A stretch of 64,000 nt of DNA from Mesodorylaimus sp. YZB2_4 (taxonomy: Eukaryota; Nematoda; Enoplea; Dorylaimida; Dorylaimidae), in assembly GCA_030248295.1 (NCBI GenBank), contig JASANH010000559.1, positions 1 through 64,000 on the forward strand. Direction: 5' to 3'. A model generated the notes under the pieces. That model had not been told where the DNA came from, ran no database searches, and worked only from the letters and a program-made list of their open reading frames with translations. Each line of letters begins with the position of its first letter. Within the stretch, counting starts at the first letter, position 1. Position numbers and translations under genes: made by a program. This document shows positions 33,967-45,513 of the stretch, piece after piece.

Positions 33967-35959
33967 TAGTGTTCCAACGACCTGGGTTTTTCGCAGTCTG
34001 ACCTGACCCTGACCCTGACCTTGACCGACCCCTCAAAAAACTTTCTGACCTGACCCTGACCTCGACCGAACCTAAAAAGCTTTCTGACCTGGCCATTGAC
34101 CTGCGAGGAATTGTAAATTTTCTGCCTCTGACTTTGACATTGATTGAACAAAGAATTTTGCTTGTAATCGGCACCAGCAACAAAGCTTCACTGTGTTTGC
34201 ATTTTTTACCAAGAAATTTCACTACAGCTCACAATTTCCTGGCATTACGTGAAATTTCACGAGCAGCCCTAGAAACTGAATTTTTATCAAGCTCTAAAAG
34301 ATATGTTAAGCTGTTTTTGATGGCTTTTGGAAAGCTAAAGAAACTGGCACCCATTGGAAATCAAAAATAAATCTCATTCTTATAACATAAATTACTGTTC
34401 CAACTGCCTGCCGCACAATCGATTTCTTTTCCCACCAATCGCATTGCTGGCCAGCTTGAAAAGGAGCTCTGCCAGGCCGGAAATGGCTGTTGCAGCCACA
34501 ATATCTTGCTCCAACGAAGCCAAGCTTGGATATGAACCAATCACAAATGGGGAGAGAGTGGCTATGCCACGGATGGATGGCATTCGCAAGCGCACACTTC
34601 GCTGGCACACAGTAGTCTATGCAGCTGGGCTGGTAGGGGACTGGACGAGTAAGACAACTGCGATGACACAAGACTCACAATCAGCAGGGGCCAGTTCCAC
34701 AATGCCATCCTAATTTTAGGACGGGTTCGAATTCAGGGCACTGTTTAGGACAGCAACTTGGGACAACGCTGAGACACCAATTTAGGACGTTTCACAAAAT
34801 CTGTATTAGAGGTTCCTCATCCGTGGATTTAGGCGCGTCCTAGCCATGTCACATCTTGTTTCACAATTAAAAAAGGATGACCTAAGACATTTTAGCAGGC
34901 CACAAAAAGTTAATGTGGGAAATACATACGCGTAGCTGGGCACACCCATTACTTATAGTCGAAATTTGCTATGCGGCTGTATCTGAATAATTTTACTATG
35001 TCACGAGGACGCCTTGGCTAAGGCAGGCTGGTCCACATTATATGAGTTCTGTAAACGTGCCAAATTGGGTTTATTTTTATAAGCTTTTCCATGGGGGTTT
35101 TATTATTTGGGATCCTCGTTTTATACACAAATCTGTCCTGTTAATAGGCGACTCTGAACCACATCATTTGGTTTTTCCAAGTCATAATTTCGAGTCTTAA
35201 AAAACAGAGTTTTGTGTTTTCTGCGACTGTTTTACGGGACCCCGTACTTGGATCATGCTTGCTAGTAACTTGATCTCGCATGTGAGTTTTGATCAATTTT
35301 ATGTTTCTCCCTCCTGTCAAGTGCATGTATTTGCTTGCGTAAGGAGTAAAATGATGATGATGGGATTCTGTCGTCCGTTTTTGGCCTCAATGCTTAAAAA
35401 GAGACGACAGAATTTTAGTTCAGCTGAAATAGACCCGTTTTTGCGGATCGAGAGAGCTAAGGCAAAAGTGCCACAATCTCAAGACGCCCAAAAATTGCCT
35501 AAACACTGCTCTAGAAAGGTCCGCTCAAAATTGCCCTGGATCAAGGGCGATTGCCCTGCGCCTTACAGCCATGACAGCATGGCAGTGCTGCTAGGATATA
35601 GACACCAGACTTGGGACATGGTCGAGGTCGTCCTGAACTTAAGACGGCTTGGTGTCCTGGGGTGGGATACCAAGCTGATTGTGAAATGACTTAGGATTGA
35701 GGACATGCCTTGGGATTTAGAACTGTGAAACTGGCCCCAGATCCCACGCAGGAGGGCTGGAGCTTGAAATGTTTTTCACCAACATTTCACTAAATTTACT
35801 TTCTTTCGCTGTCAGAATACTCTGACAGGGTTGCAAGAAATTCTGACCCGACCAGACCCCAAAAAATTTTCTGACCTTGACCCTGACTTTGACCAAGAGT
35901 CAGTCAATCAGGGTTTTGACAGAATTCTGACCTTGACCTTGAGGTCATTTCTAACACTA
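33967..35959. mobile_element. Non-autonomous hAT element in intron 2 of paralogue 1
   Basis: The element of about 1993 bp begins TAGTGTTCCAACGACC and ends with the complement of TAGTGTTAGAAATGACC. It is flanked by GCACCAAC (33959-33966) and GGACCAAC (35960-35967), an 8-bp target duplication with one mismatch. Both subterminal regions are packed with CTGACCCTGACC/TTGACC motifs. The interior shares a block (35150-35390) with 54600-54835. No transposase domain is recognisable. The related CTGACC-rich end TAGTGTTGGAATGACC occurs at 38580-38700. Confidence 0.8.
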
Positions 35960-37226
35960 GGACCAACCAACAAAGCAATATGGTGTCCACTGGCACTATA
36001 AATAAACCAAACCAAGAAAGGCAAGAGAGAGCCTTTTCCTCGCATATCAACACCAGATCTTATCAGACGGGCCTAAACTCGGGCGAGGTCACATTCATTT
36101 GCATCGTAGACATAATTGGATCCCCCCTTACAGTGGTGCAGCAGTTTGGCATTCGTCACCCCCATTGCTTCGTCCCAGGTTCGACACATTATGACAGAGG
36201 TCGGTTTGCGAATCACGGCCGGATTGGATCAGAAAAAATACTATCTGAAAATTCGGATCCGATCATCCGATCTAAACTATCCGATCCGGCATTCTGGATT
36301 CTGCAATCACTGACTGATGCATGAAAACGAAAATTTTTTACATTTTCGCACTTTGGAGAACAGCTTGAAAACTCTATGATTTTCCAAATTCAAAATCAGA
36401 AAATAATTGAGAGTTCAAATATTTTATTTCTAATAGGAATATTTTGTAAAAAACAGACAAGAACCCATGCCCACCTCTGCGCTCATTTTGTGATTCAAAT
36501 CTCACCATTTAAATTGTAAATTGATGGCGCAAATAGTAGCGGGAATATTTTTCGAAAATGAGGGTTGCAAAAAATAGTAATATTGAATAGCAAAATGGAA
36601 GCATTGAGAAATTAGTTTTGTGTTTCAGAATACAATTTGATGAAAAAACTGTAACAAGGTGAGCTAAAATGCAGAGCATGGGTGGGACAGTTCGCAGTTA
36701 CGTATCATATTTTACGACAGGTAATCGTAGCAGACTAGAGGATTCGGTGCCCGAGTCTTAACTTTCATCTTCGTCTGAATATTTAAGGACGTTGCTGATG
36801 TATTGGAACTTGAATTTATGCCATCTCTGCTGAGTCGAATTTTGATGGATTCTCCAAACTCCCAAAAGGGATTAATGGATGTGAGTTAAAACTGCAGTTT
36901 AATACAAATCTAGCTTCATTCACTCGTGTTTTAGATTGTTTTTGAGGAAATACAGGAGTTATATGATATTCTGAAAAAAATGTTACCTCCAGAGAGTTTA
37001 TGCGGTGCCACTGTTTCGATTTGTGTACGTTACAAATCAAACACGACACTTTTTTCTATTGGCGATGGTCGTGTTGTGATGTCCAACGGAGTAAAATATT
37101 TCGAAACCAAGGAGCACAAGGCTGAGAAGGTAACTTTATTAACCCCTTAAGTGGCTTATATTGCTTCACCAACGCGCAGATTAGAAATATGCGCATTAAA
37201 TGGAGTTTTTTAACCATCACGCTATT

Positions 37227-37679
37227 ACTGACAAGGGACCATCGCCAACCGTTAAGTCAAACTTTGCAAAACCGAAAATTGTAAAGTGTTCCTGGGTGAA
37301 AAAGAAAGCTCCATGCCAAATATTTGAGGTGTCTGGCCAACTAGTCAGTAGTGGTCAGCGTCCAAAGTCCCGAATTTTTGTGTGTTAAAGAAGCTGAGCG
37401 TTGAGGAAAACACTCAGAGTTCTCTCCAAATCCGGTTTTTGGGTCTGGAGTTTTAAGTTTAAGCTCCCAAAACTCGGCTTTATGGGTTTTTCCTGAAAAA
37501 ACCCAAAAAATCCAGCAGAATTTAAAAATTCCACTGTACTCTACGCGCTGACCACTGCTGACCAGTTGGATAGACGCCTCTGATATTTTGCACATAGATT
37601 TCTTTTGCACCTAGAAACAAATAACAATTTTTGGTTTTGCAAAGTTCGATTTAACGGTTGGCGATGATCCCTTGTGAGT
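37227..37679. mobile_element. MITE with about 50-bp inverted repeats in intron 4 of paralogue 1
   Basis: The left arm (ACAAGGGACCATCGCCAACC, GTTAAGTCAAACTTTGCAAA, to 37282) is repeated in inverted orientation at the right (from 37625, CAATTTTTGGTTTTGCAAAG, to TTGGCGATGATCCCTTGTGA). Arm length is about 50 bp with few mismatches. A related arm is seen at 57395-57450 (TCGCCAACCGTTAATTCGAC). The body carries no coding sequence. Confidence 0.75.
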
Positions 37680-38579
37680 GGTGGTTTTTATACGGAGTGG
37701 TTTTCACGTTGTGGAAGCTGGCCTTCGGTCGTACCCAAACCAGTTCTCCACTTTGGGTCAGCCTTATTAGTCTCTTGTAAGGCATAGTGTACATTAGCTG
37801 GCACGAAAGAATGGGAATGCGAACGTGTTTCGATCCCCAAAAGTCAAGCTTTGGCCCTAGCAACAACCGCTGGGTCGTCTAGTATGAATGTTGAATAACT
37901 GCACAGGAAGCATGCAAATCTACATACTGTATGTACAAAGAAGCGGTAGACAGCTCGTAGCATGCTTTTTATGCAAGTATACTGTACTGAATACTGTACC
38001 ATGACTGTTATGTTGTCTGCTTTTTCATAGAGCTGAGCTCATTAATCAAAAAGGCGGCACCGTTAATTTTGTCAATGGCTCGTGGCGCATTGATGGAATT
38101 CTGCGCACGTGTAGCGTTTTTGGAGCGCCTTTATTCCAAGAACGAGGTTGAGGTCGCACCTTACATTCCATTCTGCGTTAAAAAATGGATACAATGGATA
38201 ATGTTGATCATATCACTGTGATGCTTGTGAAGTTTGGAGTGTTTTTACTAATACTGTGATTAGAGCCGCCTTGCATGGAAAATGTTCGTTTTGCAGCGCG
38301 CAGTTCACGTGTAATGCAGCTGAAAATTATTTAAATCTATCAGGTCACGTCAAATTTAATGTATGAGCCCATCTGCGAAAAGTGTTTTGTGCCTTGCTGC
38401 TGAGTAAAAAATCTTCTCGAAAAATTTTTTTTCTGCGCTTTGTAATATTTATACGCAACAAATAAAGTGATGTTTAGAGCGATCGTGTTGAGCAGCACAA
38501 GTTGGTTCTCCAGCTCCCTGTCCTGGAGTCATATATATACAGCATATATTGGTGTTCAAAAGACTAGCGGAGGGTTTCG

Positions 38580-38700
38580 CCTCTGACCTGACCCTGACCA
38601 TGACCAAACTCAAAAATATTTCCTGACCTTGACCCTGACTTTAACAAGGGGTTGCTCAAACAGGGCTGACATTGCCAGCCTTGAGGTCATTCCAACACTA
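38580..38700. repeat. CTGACC-rich hAT-end fragment
   Basis: Repeated CTGACCTGACCCTGACC motifs and the terminal complement TAGTGTTGGAATGACCTC match the subterminal region and end of the hAT element at 33967-35959. The opposite end and an 8-bp duplication were not found, so this is a solo end or a short deleted copy. Confidence 0.6.
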
Positions 38701-38785
38701 TGTTAAAGAAAAATAAAGGTATTACAGATTTTGACGGCTAATGCCAACGGATAATGATTGGTACAACCTGTTTTTTTGAGAATAT

Positions 38786-39549
38786 TACGGGTGTGTCATA
38801 AAGAATGACCCTCTAATGATTTGCCTTCTACCAGCCTTACTATGCAAGTTATAGCAATAAATTTTGTACTATTGTGTTCAGCATTCATTGCGAAGTCAGC
38901 TTGACCTATTTTACTTGCCAATATATTCACCATTCGTTTTCAAAGCTCGACATAGTCGAGAGTATGAACTTTCACAACTTTTTTTCACAATATCCAAGCG
39001 AATTCGTTTCACAGCAATCTTTAATTCAGCTTTTAACGTTGCCTTTGACTTTACTCGATCCCAGTTCATTGCGTTAGCAAATTCTTCCCAAACTAAGTAG
39101 TCTAATAGGTTCAAATCGGGGCTATTCGGAGGCCAACGCTTAGCTTCGATAAAATCAGGAAAATGATCCATGCACCATTTCTGTGAGCTTTTATGGGTAT
39201 GAGCCTTCGCACCATCTTGCTGAAAGATCCAATTGTTCCCAAATACCTTCCTTCCATATTTCTCGACTACTGGCAATGCCATTTCCATATGAGCGGAATG
39301 ATTGACTGTACCTTCATCCAAAATGACCAGCGGTGTAACACCCTCAGTGCATTCGCCCAACCAGGCCATGATTTTTTTAGGTCTTGACTTTTTGTACAAG
39401 CAACTGTGCAATATGCTGGACATAAAAAGGACTGTCTGATGCAGAATTGAATGCTCTATCTGCCAGTGTTAGTGTAAAGCTTACAACGCGACTGCTTCCG
39501 AGGAAAACTAGCCATTTCTGTGAGGATCATTCTTATGGCGCACCCGATA
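38786..39549 (-). mobile_element. Internally deleted mariner-like element
   Basis: Terminal inverted repeats CGGGTGTGTCATAAAGAATG (38788 on) and the complement CGGGTGCGCCATAAGAATGA (ending about 39546) lie next to TA-type target bases. Inside, an open frame of 170 codons on the minus strand (39423-38911) is the C-terminal part of a Tc1/mariner transposase. It has FQQDGAKAH and WPPNSPDLNLLDYLVW, with 37 residues between the two aspartates, which fits the DD37D (maT-like) group. The N-terminal DNA-binding domain is missing and the preceding segment reads only in broken frames. The element is dead by internal deletion. Confidence 0.85.
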
Positions 39550-40441
39550 CACGCCCTCCACGTTCTTCATAGTGCCGCGTGTACATTCCAGTAGCTTTTG
39601 CAGTGATATCCAGGGCTCCTGTATGGGTCAAATACTCAAATAACTTCAATTTCACGGTTTTCGGCTTAGATCACAGAAATTTCCTGCTGTGAAATTTGTA
39701 GGTGTAAAACATAATGTTTTCAGATATGTAAATCATATCAAGATAAACAGGTGGGCGTGTGTCGATTTCATCCTCGTTCTCGAAAGATTTACAGTAACTA
39801 ACTCCAACTTCAATGTGAGACATTTTCCATATTTTCTATATAAGCGCGCTATCAATAGTGAAGCACTGAATAGCAATTTTAAAAACATAAAATTGCTAGT
39901 ATTTTCCCAACATTCTCGTTGAACATGCGGTGGTTTGATCCTCAGGTCCTCGAGACGACCTCAGATTCCCTTTCGGCAATTGTTTGCCATGGAAGCAGGT
40001 GATCGATAATTATCCAACCGAGACGTTTGTGTTCCGACTGACGCATGTAATCAATAGGTACAGTACCATGGTGGTCGTGATCCATAGATGACCTTTTTCC
40101 TTATACGACTTTCACCGCCTCGCAATACACAACATGATCGTATTTCCACTCCGCCACCTCTGGGCAAGCCTCGTGTAGAAACCCTGTCTAAATGGCCCTT
40201 GCTAGCTCAATTAGCGTCGGTTTGTGTCGATTAGTGCTTACAGTGGTGCACTCATACTGAAGTAAGAAACGAAGATCTGCACTTTTGTTCTGCTGTGGGG
40301 GGCTTTGGGCTCACTATCAGTCGCACTTGTTTACAATGCGCACTTATCCATGGCAGTGTGCAGTACAAGTATAAATGGGTGCGTCTGAAAAATCCTAAAG
40401 CAGTGTGGGTGTGTGCAAGACTACGGCGGCCCGTGTGGAAA
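39550..40441. other. Spacer upstream of paralogue 2
   Basis: About 0.9 kb separates the mariner remnant from the second PP2C-like copy. No exon with splice support, repeat family or recognisable promoter element stands out. Confidence 0.5.
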
Positions 40442-42045
40442 ATGGCTTCTCCAGACGTAATGGAACAACAAAGTTCAACAGATTCCGAACCTACTCGACG
40501 TGTAATCTATCATGTGTTGGAAACAGCACTGATCGGACTTATTATGGGAGGAATTATTTTGTGGTGCTTGCCGTGCTATCAACCGGAGCGCGACACAGCG
40601 TACGCCATTGATGTGATTGATTCGCACGAATTTTCCAACTGAAAAGAAATATGTGCTAACTATAGCGAAATGAAAGAAAAAGATAAATTTAGGCGATTCG
40701 TATTATTTACAATCTTAGAAATACAATTTCTTGTTTTAGTCAACAACAAGTCCAATTACTCTTTCCGATGTGGCAGATTTGCTGTCAATAGCATTTCGGT
40801 TTGGGACAAGGAGAATTTTGACCGATTTTATTTTTACGACAATGGAGAAAAGGAAAACAAGGATCAGCTAATGGTGTTTGCATTCATCAGCGGATTCCTG
40901 TGCGCAGTCAGAACGCATTCAGGTCCTTCAGCTCCGGGAGTGCAATTTTGTAGCGACTTATGGACGGAAAAATTTATTGTTGTGGGTTTGAGCTTTACTG
41001 AACTAAACCTGCCTTAATTAACCTTTTTTCAATGTTGAATCCGCCTTTCAGCTTAAAAAAATTGAGTGGACGAGTGACAAATGATAAAATATCTTGCTGT
41101 TAGTGCAGAAAGTCATTGTAACCTGCATTTTTCATTCAGGATGTGGCCGACGCGGTTGAACGCGAACTAGTGCCATCAATCTTAAAATACATTATTATGG
41201 AGTCGCCCGATAATTATAATCACTTGCAAAAGGTATGTGCTGGCGCATAAATCGTGACACTCTTGTCTTGGTATAGGTCGGGTAGCTGATTCACTATCTC
41301 TAAACGCATATAAATTAAACGTGATTTAGGAGCTTCAGCTGATTACATCAAGGTTCATTGAAAATTTGAGCCTTACTGTTTTTTGGCGTACATTAGTTAC
41401 TCAAGTCATGCAGGTCTTTTTTAGATTCTTACTCTTAAAAAGAAAAAATTCGATAAAAAGTTGGAGAAGGCCTTACCTAAATTTAGCGTGTGTGGAGCAA
41501 CCGCTTTGATTGGCGTGCACTACAAATCGAACACGACTTTCCTCGTCATTGGCGACCACGAAGTCATTATAGTCCAGGATAAGCGAATATATACGTTAAA
41601 ACGGCAAAAACTAGTGGAGGTGTGGCTCGATAGGAAGGGTTTTCAGGTTTCAGTGATTGATTCAGGAGCATTCTTTTGTGTGCAGGAAGCCGAAAAGATC
41701 GAGAAAACCAGTGGCTCTCAGAGTTTGATTTACGGATCGTGGCGAGTTGGTGGCATTCTGCGCACACGAAGCGCTTTTGGGAGATTCTTGTTTAAGACCC
41801 TTCGTTGGCTCAATTCAGTTTCGTTCTTTATACCACATGCTGCAATTACCAAAGGAAAGCTAAGCTATCGTATTTTCGGATCGAATGGGTTTTGGGATAG
41901 TGTCGGTGACAAACGAGCTGTAGGAACTGTTGAAAAATCTTTTGGCCAAGAACCAATTCTCACCGTTCAGCTAATGGCTAAAGAAGCGCTTAAAAGTAAA
42001 GCTAAAGATCATCTTATGGTCTTGCTTGTAAGTTTTGATGAATGA
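40442..42045 (+). pseudogene. Membrane-anchored PP2C-like paralogue 2, probably damaged
   Basis: Family exons are at 40442-40682, 40740-40906, 41140-41232 (93 bp), 41425-41619 (195 bp) and 41686-42045. Exon 1 encodes a short N-terminus and a membrane segment (ALIGLIMGGIILWCLP) but meets an in-frame TGA at 40640. Its donor reads GATAAA where the intact paralogue has GGTAAG, and the exon 2 donor is GTCAGA rather than GTAAGA. Exons 3-5 are fully open and include GATALIGVHYKSNTT, GGILRTRSAFG and GSNGFWDS. The metal-binding aspartates are Ser (in FISGFLC) and Asn (in SNGFWD); the last (AKDHLMV) is kept. An ATG at 40671, after the stop, could in principle start a shorter product without the membrane anchor. 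A transcribed gene with a different first-exon splice cannot be excluded. Confidence 0.65.
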
Positions 42046-42765
42046 GAGTGCAGAATTAAATGTTTACTGATTGCTCAGTTAATGGCACGAATTCAGTGGC
42101 GATATGGAGGGCATCAAACTTTCGTCGTATTTTAAGTGCATCTTTACTAGGTACCCAATATGTGCTTCACAACCCAATACTGACCAAAGCTTCAAGCATT
42201 TACTCGCAGAGCATCTTATCTTATAATCCTGATGCTAGTAGGCTGACTTTGAGGCTGTGATCTTGTGAATTCTACCCAGTGCTGCTAAATATGCTGCTTT
42301 CTTAAATGTCGTCATTCATGGAGTCACTGTTGTTAAATTTTTTTGAGACACCCCTCCTGCTAAATTGCTGAATTCCTGCCATGCTACAGTTTCCTACAGG
42401 AAAGGCTCAATTCCTTGCCTTCAATTTTTCGAAGCACTGGTTAGGGAACCCGTCTGTTGCTTAAATTTTGACAGATGTTTTCTGCAAGGTTCTCTCATCC
42501 ATCTTGATTCAAAAATTTTGTTGTGATCTTTTTTGCAAGATATCGAAACAGGAGGCTTCTGGATCTCCAGTATGAGCATGGATCACCAAGCGTCGCGGCA
42601 CAGATTTATATCACGTTCTTCATAACATTTCTCATTTCATTGTAGTTGTAGACCATGAGTTCATATCTAGTCTTGGAGCACAGAGATACAGTAGCATGAT
42701 GGAGCAGAAGGATTTTTGGTAATCTGCGATTTGAAAGGAGTGGAATCCGCTTTGAAGTCAAAGAT

Positions 42766-44864
42766 TAACGTATATATCGTTACAGGGAAACGATATCGTT
42801 ATCGTTCGTTAACAATATCTAAAAAAATATCGTTATCGTTAATCGTTAACGGTTTCTCAAAAGATATCGTTGAATATCGTTATTTTTTCGCAGGAAAAGA
42901 TGCAATGTTGCCGCTTAGTAAGATGGGAGTCTGGCAGTGGTACTGTGATGAAGTTGGCTGGGTTATGACCTACAGGCCTTACCACACCACACTCAATTAA
43001 GCTTACCCAAAGTTCGCTGGTACAGTGAGAGTCGTTGAGCTCTGCGAGCGCCTGCAAATACGTGCCGTTATGCAACACTGATAGGAATCGAAAAAGAAAG
43101 AAAAACGCTGACAAAATTATCGATGACGTTGGCGCACGAGAACACACTCACTCGGTACATGAACAGACACCCTATTTATACTTTACCTAATACACATGCC
43201 TGGTAAGAAGTGGACAGAACAAATACAAACACCAAGAAAAGAAACAGGTCTAAATCAGTGGCGTCAGTGGCATAAAGTGACAGAATGCAAAATAGTCTAC
43301 AGCACAGGCCCTAGTCCATGACCCAGAACATATTTCCTGTGCATTCCTAATTAAACATGACAAACTGGACCTATTCTAATGCGCGAGGATCCATTCGTGA
43401 TTATGGCCTGGTACTGTGCTTGTAAACAGAAAATTGCGCGGCAGAATTCAACTTTAAATACCTGTATCACAGTGCTGTCGAGCTCCTCTGGACTCTGACA
43501 ATGAGCACTGGAGAGAAACAGTGGAGAAGGAGCAGCGGAACAGTGGACTGGCCGCCTCCAAGGAGGTCTGCCAGACAGCTGTATCCATTTGGGGGGGCCA
43601 CCTCCGTTGGTGCCACTTGGTCAGACACCGCCTTGTCCAGATGATGCTTCCCTGTTTAGATTGTAGCCACACAAACTGGGTCCTGCCTCCTGGACCAAAT
43701 CGCGGCCAGGACCCCCCTTTCAAAAATCTGGCTTGCTGGCCCTAATGGCCTATCACCTTGCATCATTGTCCACCATTGCACCAACCACAACGAGGCTGCG
43801 GTGGTGGGCGGTTCGGCATTATTCTATCTGTATTGCTTGGGAGCGAGTGGCTGGACTCGTCCCGGGTTCGATCTCCAGTAATGAAGGTCAGTTTGCGAAC
43901 CATAAACCCTCGCTGACCTTGCATGCCAGGCCATGGGTGACTCACCAGGTAACCCAGAGGTGCTTCGAGTGTAGAGACTGAAGCCAAACGAGTGGGCACT
44001 CTCAGCCGTCGAACTCTGAGTGGGTTCAACGCCCGCCCGCCATCGTCCAAGGAAGTCGGTTTGTGGCCCCGATGCCCTCGCATGGATGTGCTTCTAGAGG
44101 AAATACAGAACAGTACGCGGAGGGACGCTGCTGCGGGTGCTAATTTCCGCACACCCTGCTTACAAGGTAACCGGCTTTAGGCAAAAACAAAAAATTGAAA
44201 AAAAGTGCACCAGCAACAGCGACACTAAGGAAAATTACTACCTGACTTATGGCGCCCTAAGCTTCCTTTAATTTTTTTTTTAATTTTTTTTTTTCTAAAA
44301 GTACATTTTTTCTTGAGGATGTGATCTGTTTCTGGTATTTATAGGATACTTTCGTTTATTTTACAATGACGCGCGCAAAATCGGACTTCTGCTGTCCAAA
44401 CACAAGTCTCATAAAATAATGTCAACATGCCCCTTTAAATTACTGTCAGGTTTTTTAACTTTCTGCTTGTCAATTCTTCAATCCTGCTTGACATCTTCGA
44501 GAACACTGTTGACATTCTAGACACTCCAGTAGTGCTGGTGCTTTCTGGCACCGCGTCTGGGTACAATTTTATAGGTTGGGAAAATGTGAGTGTTAAAGGA
44601 GATTGATGCAGCGTTCATTTCCCTACAGTTGCATCCTTTGATCGTGGTCAATATCATCCCTTAAAACGCGTGAACTTGCAACTTTGCAACTACGAACTAT
44701 CGGTATACGTAATCAAAGATATCATATGGTTTTTTTGGCGAATATCGTTATCGTTACTATTGTTTGTAGAAAAATCGTTATCGGTATCGTTTTGTTAACG
44801 ACGTTGAAAAGATGTCGTTAACGACACGATACCGTTACCGTTATCGTTAACGCTATATATGCTA
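42766..44864. mobile_element. Non-autonomous hAT element carrying a nested SINE
   Basis: The element of about 2.1 kb is flanked by TCAAAGAT (42758-42765) and TCAAAGAC (44865-44872), an 8-bp duplication with one mismatch. Ends TAACGTATATATCGTTA and, as complement, TAGCATATATAGCGTTA are inverted. Both subterminal regions are packed with TATCGTTATCG/GTTAACG motifs like those of the hAT element at 30305-31421, so both probably used the same transposase. A tRNA-like SINE (43760-44210) is inserted in the body. No transposase is encoded. Confidence 0.78.
43760..44210 (+). mobile_element. tRNA-derived SINE
   Basis: The head has an A-box-like GGCTGCGGTGGTGGGCGG and a clear B box (GGGTTCGATCTCC). The body matches the minus-strand copy at 58030-58320 (TATTGCTTGGGAGCGAGTGG, TTTGCGAACCATAAACC, GGGTGACTCACC) and, in its 3' part, 3250-3510. 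It ends in CAAAAACAAAAAATTGAAAA. It is nested in the hAT element 42766-44864 and carries no coding sequence. Confidence 0.7.
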
Positions 44865-45513
44865 TCAAAGACTTTGGTGTCTCAAAGTATACAGCCATAC
44901 TTCACTGCTGTTCTTGATTGCTAACAATATGTTAAAACCCAACGATGAGCAAACTGATCACAGCGAAGAAGTAGATTTATATAGCAGGCATGACAATTTT
45001 TGAGATGCACACCAGAGTCAGAAAGCCTCTACTTAAAATATCTATGAAGTCTTTCGAAACAAATTTTCAAATTTTTTGGCTGCGAAGATCGAGTTTTTGG
45101 ATTACAGTACGGTACGGCGAGGGTAGTTCGGTACGGGTACAGTCAAAAAAGTCGGTACGGTCGACCCTACGAATGAGGTCAAAACACGGTTTCGACAAAT
45201 TTCTGACCTTGACCTTGGGGTAATCTCTAGCGCTAGACTAAAGGTTTTAAGTTGCTGGCCGCATTACGTCATGACACTGTGTTTGTGTTGAAAAAAGGTG
45301 GAAACCGAGTGCGAAATTTATCAAGATTTGGTTTTGTCTCTACTCCCGTAGTTGGTCCGTGTGGAAACAGGTTAGCCACGTGCGTCTTTTCCTTGTGGAA
45401 ACCGGTTTCATGTTCACCTTCAACGTCTGAGAACTGTCTGTGTTCTAACCGCTGCAATTGGGTCTGTGGGCCCCAAAAATAGACCAGCTAGGGTTTAACC
45501 GTCAAAAGCCATT
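44865..45513. other. Spacer between hAT element and retrotransposon tail
   Basis: No gene is seen. Around 45170-45235 a CTGACCTTGACCTTGGGGTA stretch resembles the CTGACC-rich ends of the hAT family at 33967-35959. The sequence before 45514 may be the upstream continuation of the retrotransposon, but it no longer reads in one frame. Confidence 0.45.

Larger units (their letters stand above)
33359..38259 (+). pseudogene. Membrane-anchored PP2C-like paralogue 1, pseudogene
   Basis: The five-exon layout of the family is traceable: 33359-33584, 33644-33808, 36788-36880 (93 bp), 36935-37129 (195 bp) and a remnant at 38031-38259. Exon 1 has a hydrophobic segment (ITINVICSFVMWHLKF) but an in-frame TAA at 33551. 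Exon 2 is 165 rather than 167 bp, a two-base deletion that shifts the frame. Exons 3 and 4 are open and well preserved (DVADVLELEFMPSLL; NTTLFSIGDGRVV). Exon 5 is out of frame at its acceptor, carries stops and has lost its middle, keeping only RIDGILRT and a DHITVMLVKF tail. A hAT element (33967-35959) fills intron 2 and a MITE (37227-37679) fills intron 4. It is clearly non-functional as a full-length protein, although exons 3 and 4 could have decayed only recently. Confidence 0.82.

Noticed and set aside
34354-34713. Overlapping plus and minus open frames of about 120 codons
   Set aside because: They lie inside the hAT element, have no domain resemblance, and both strands are equally open.
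35255-35689. 144-codon open frame inside the hAT element
   Set aside because: No transposase motif, and part of it is a dispersed repeat also found at 54.6-54.8 kb.
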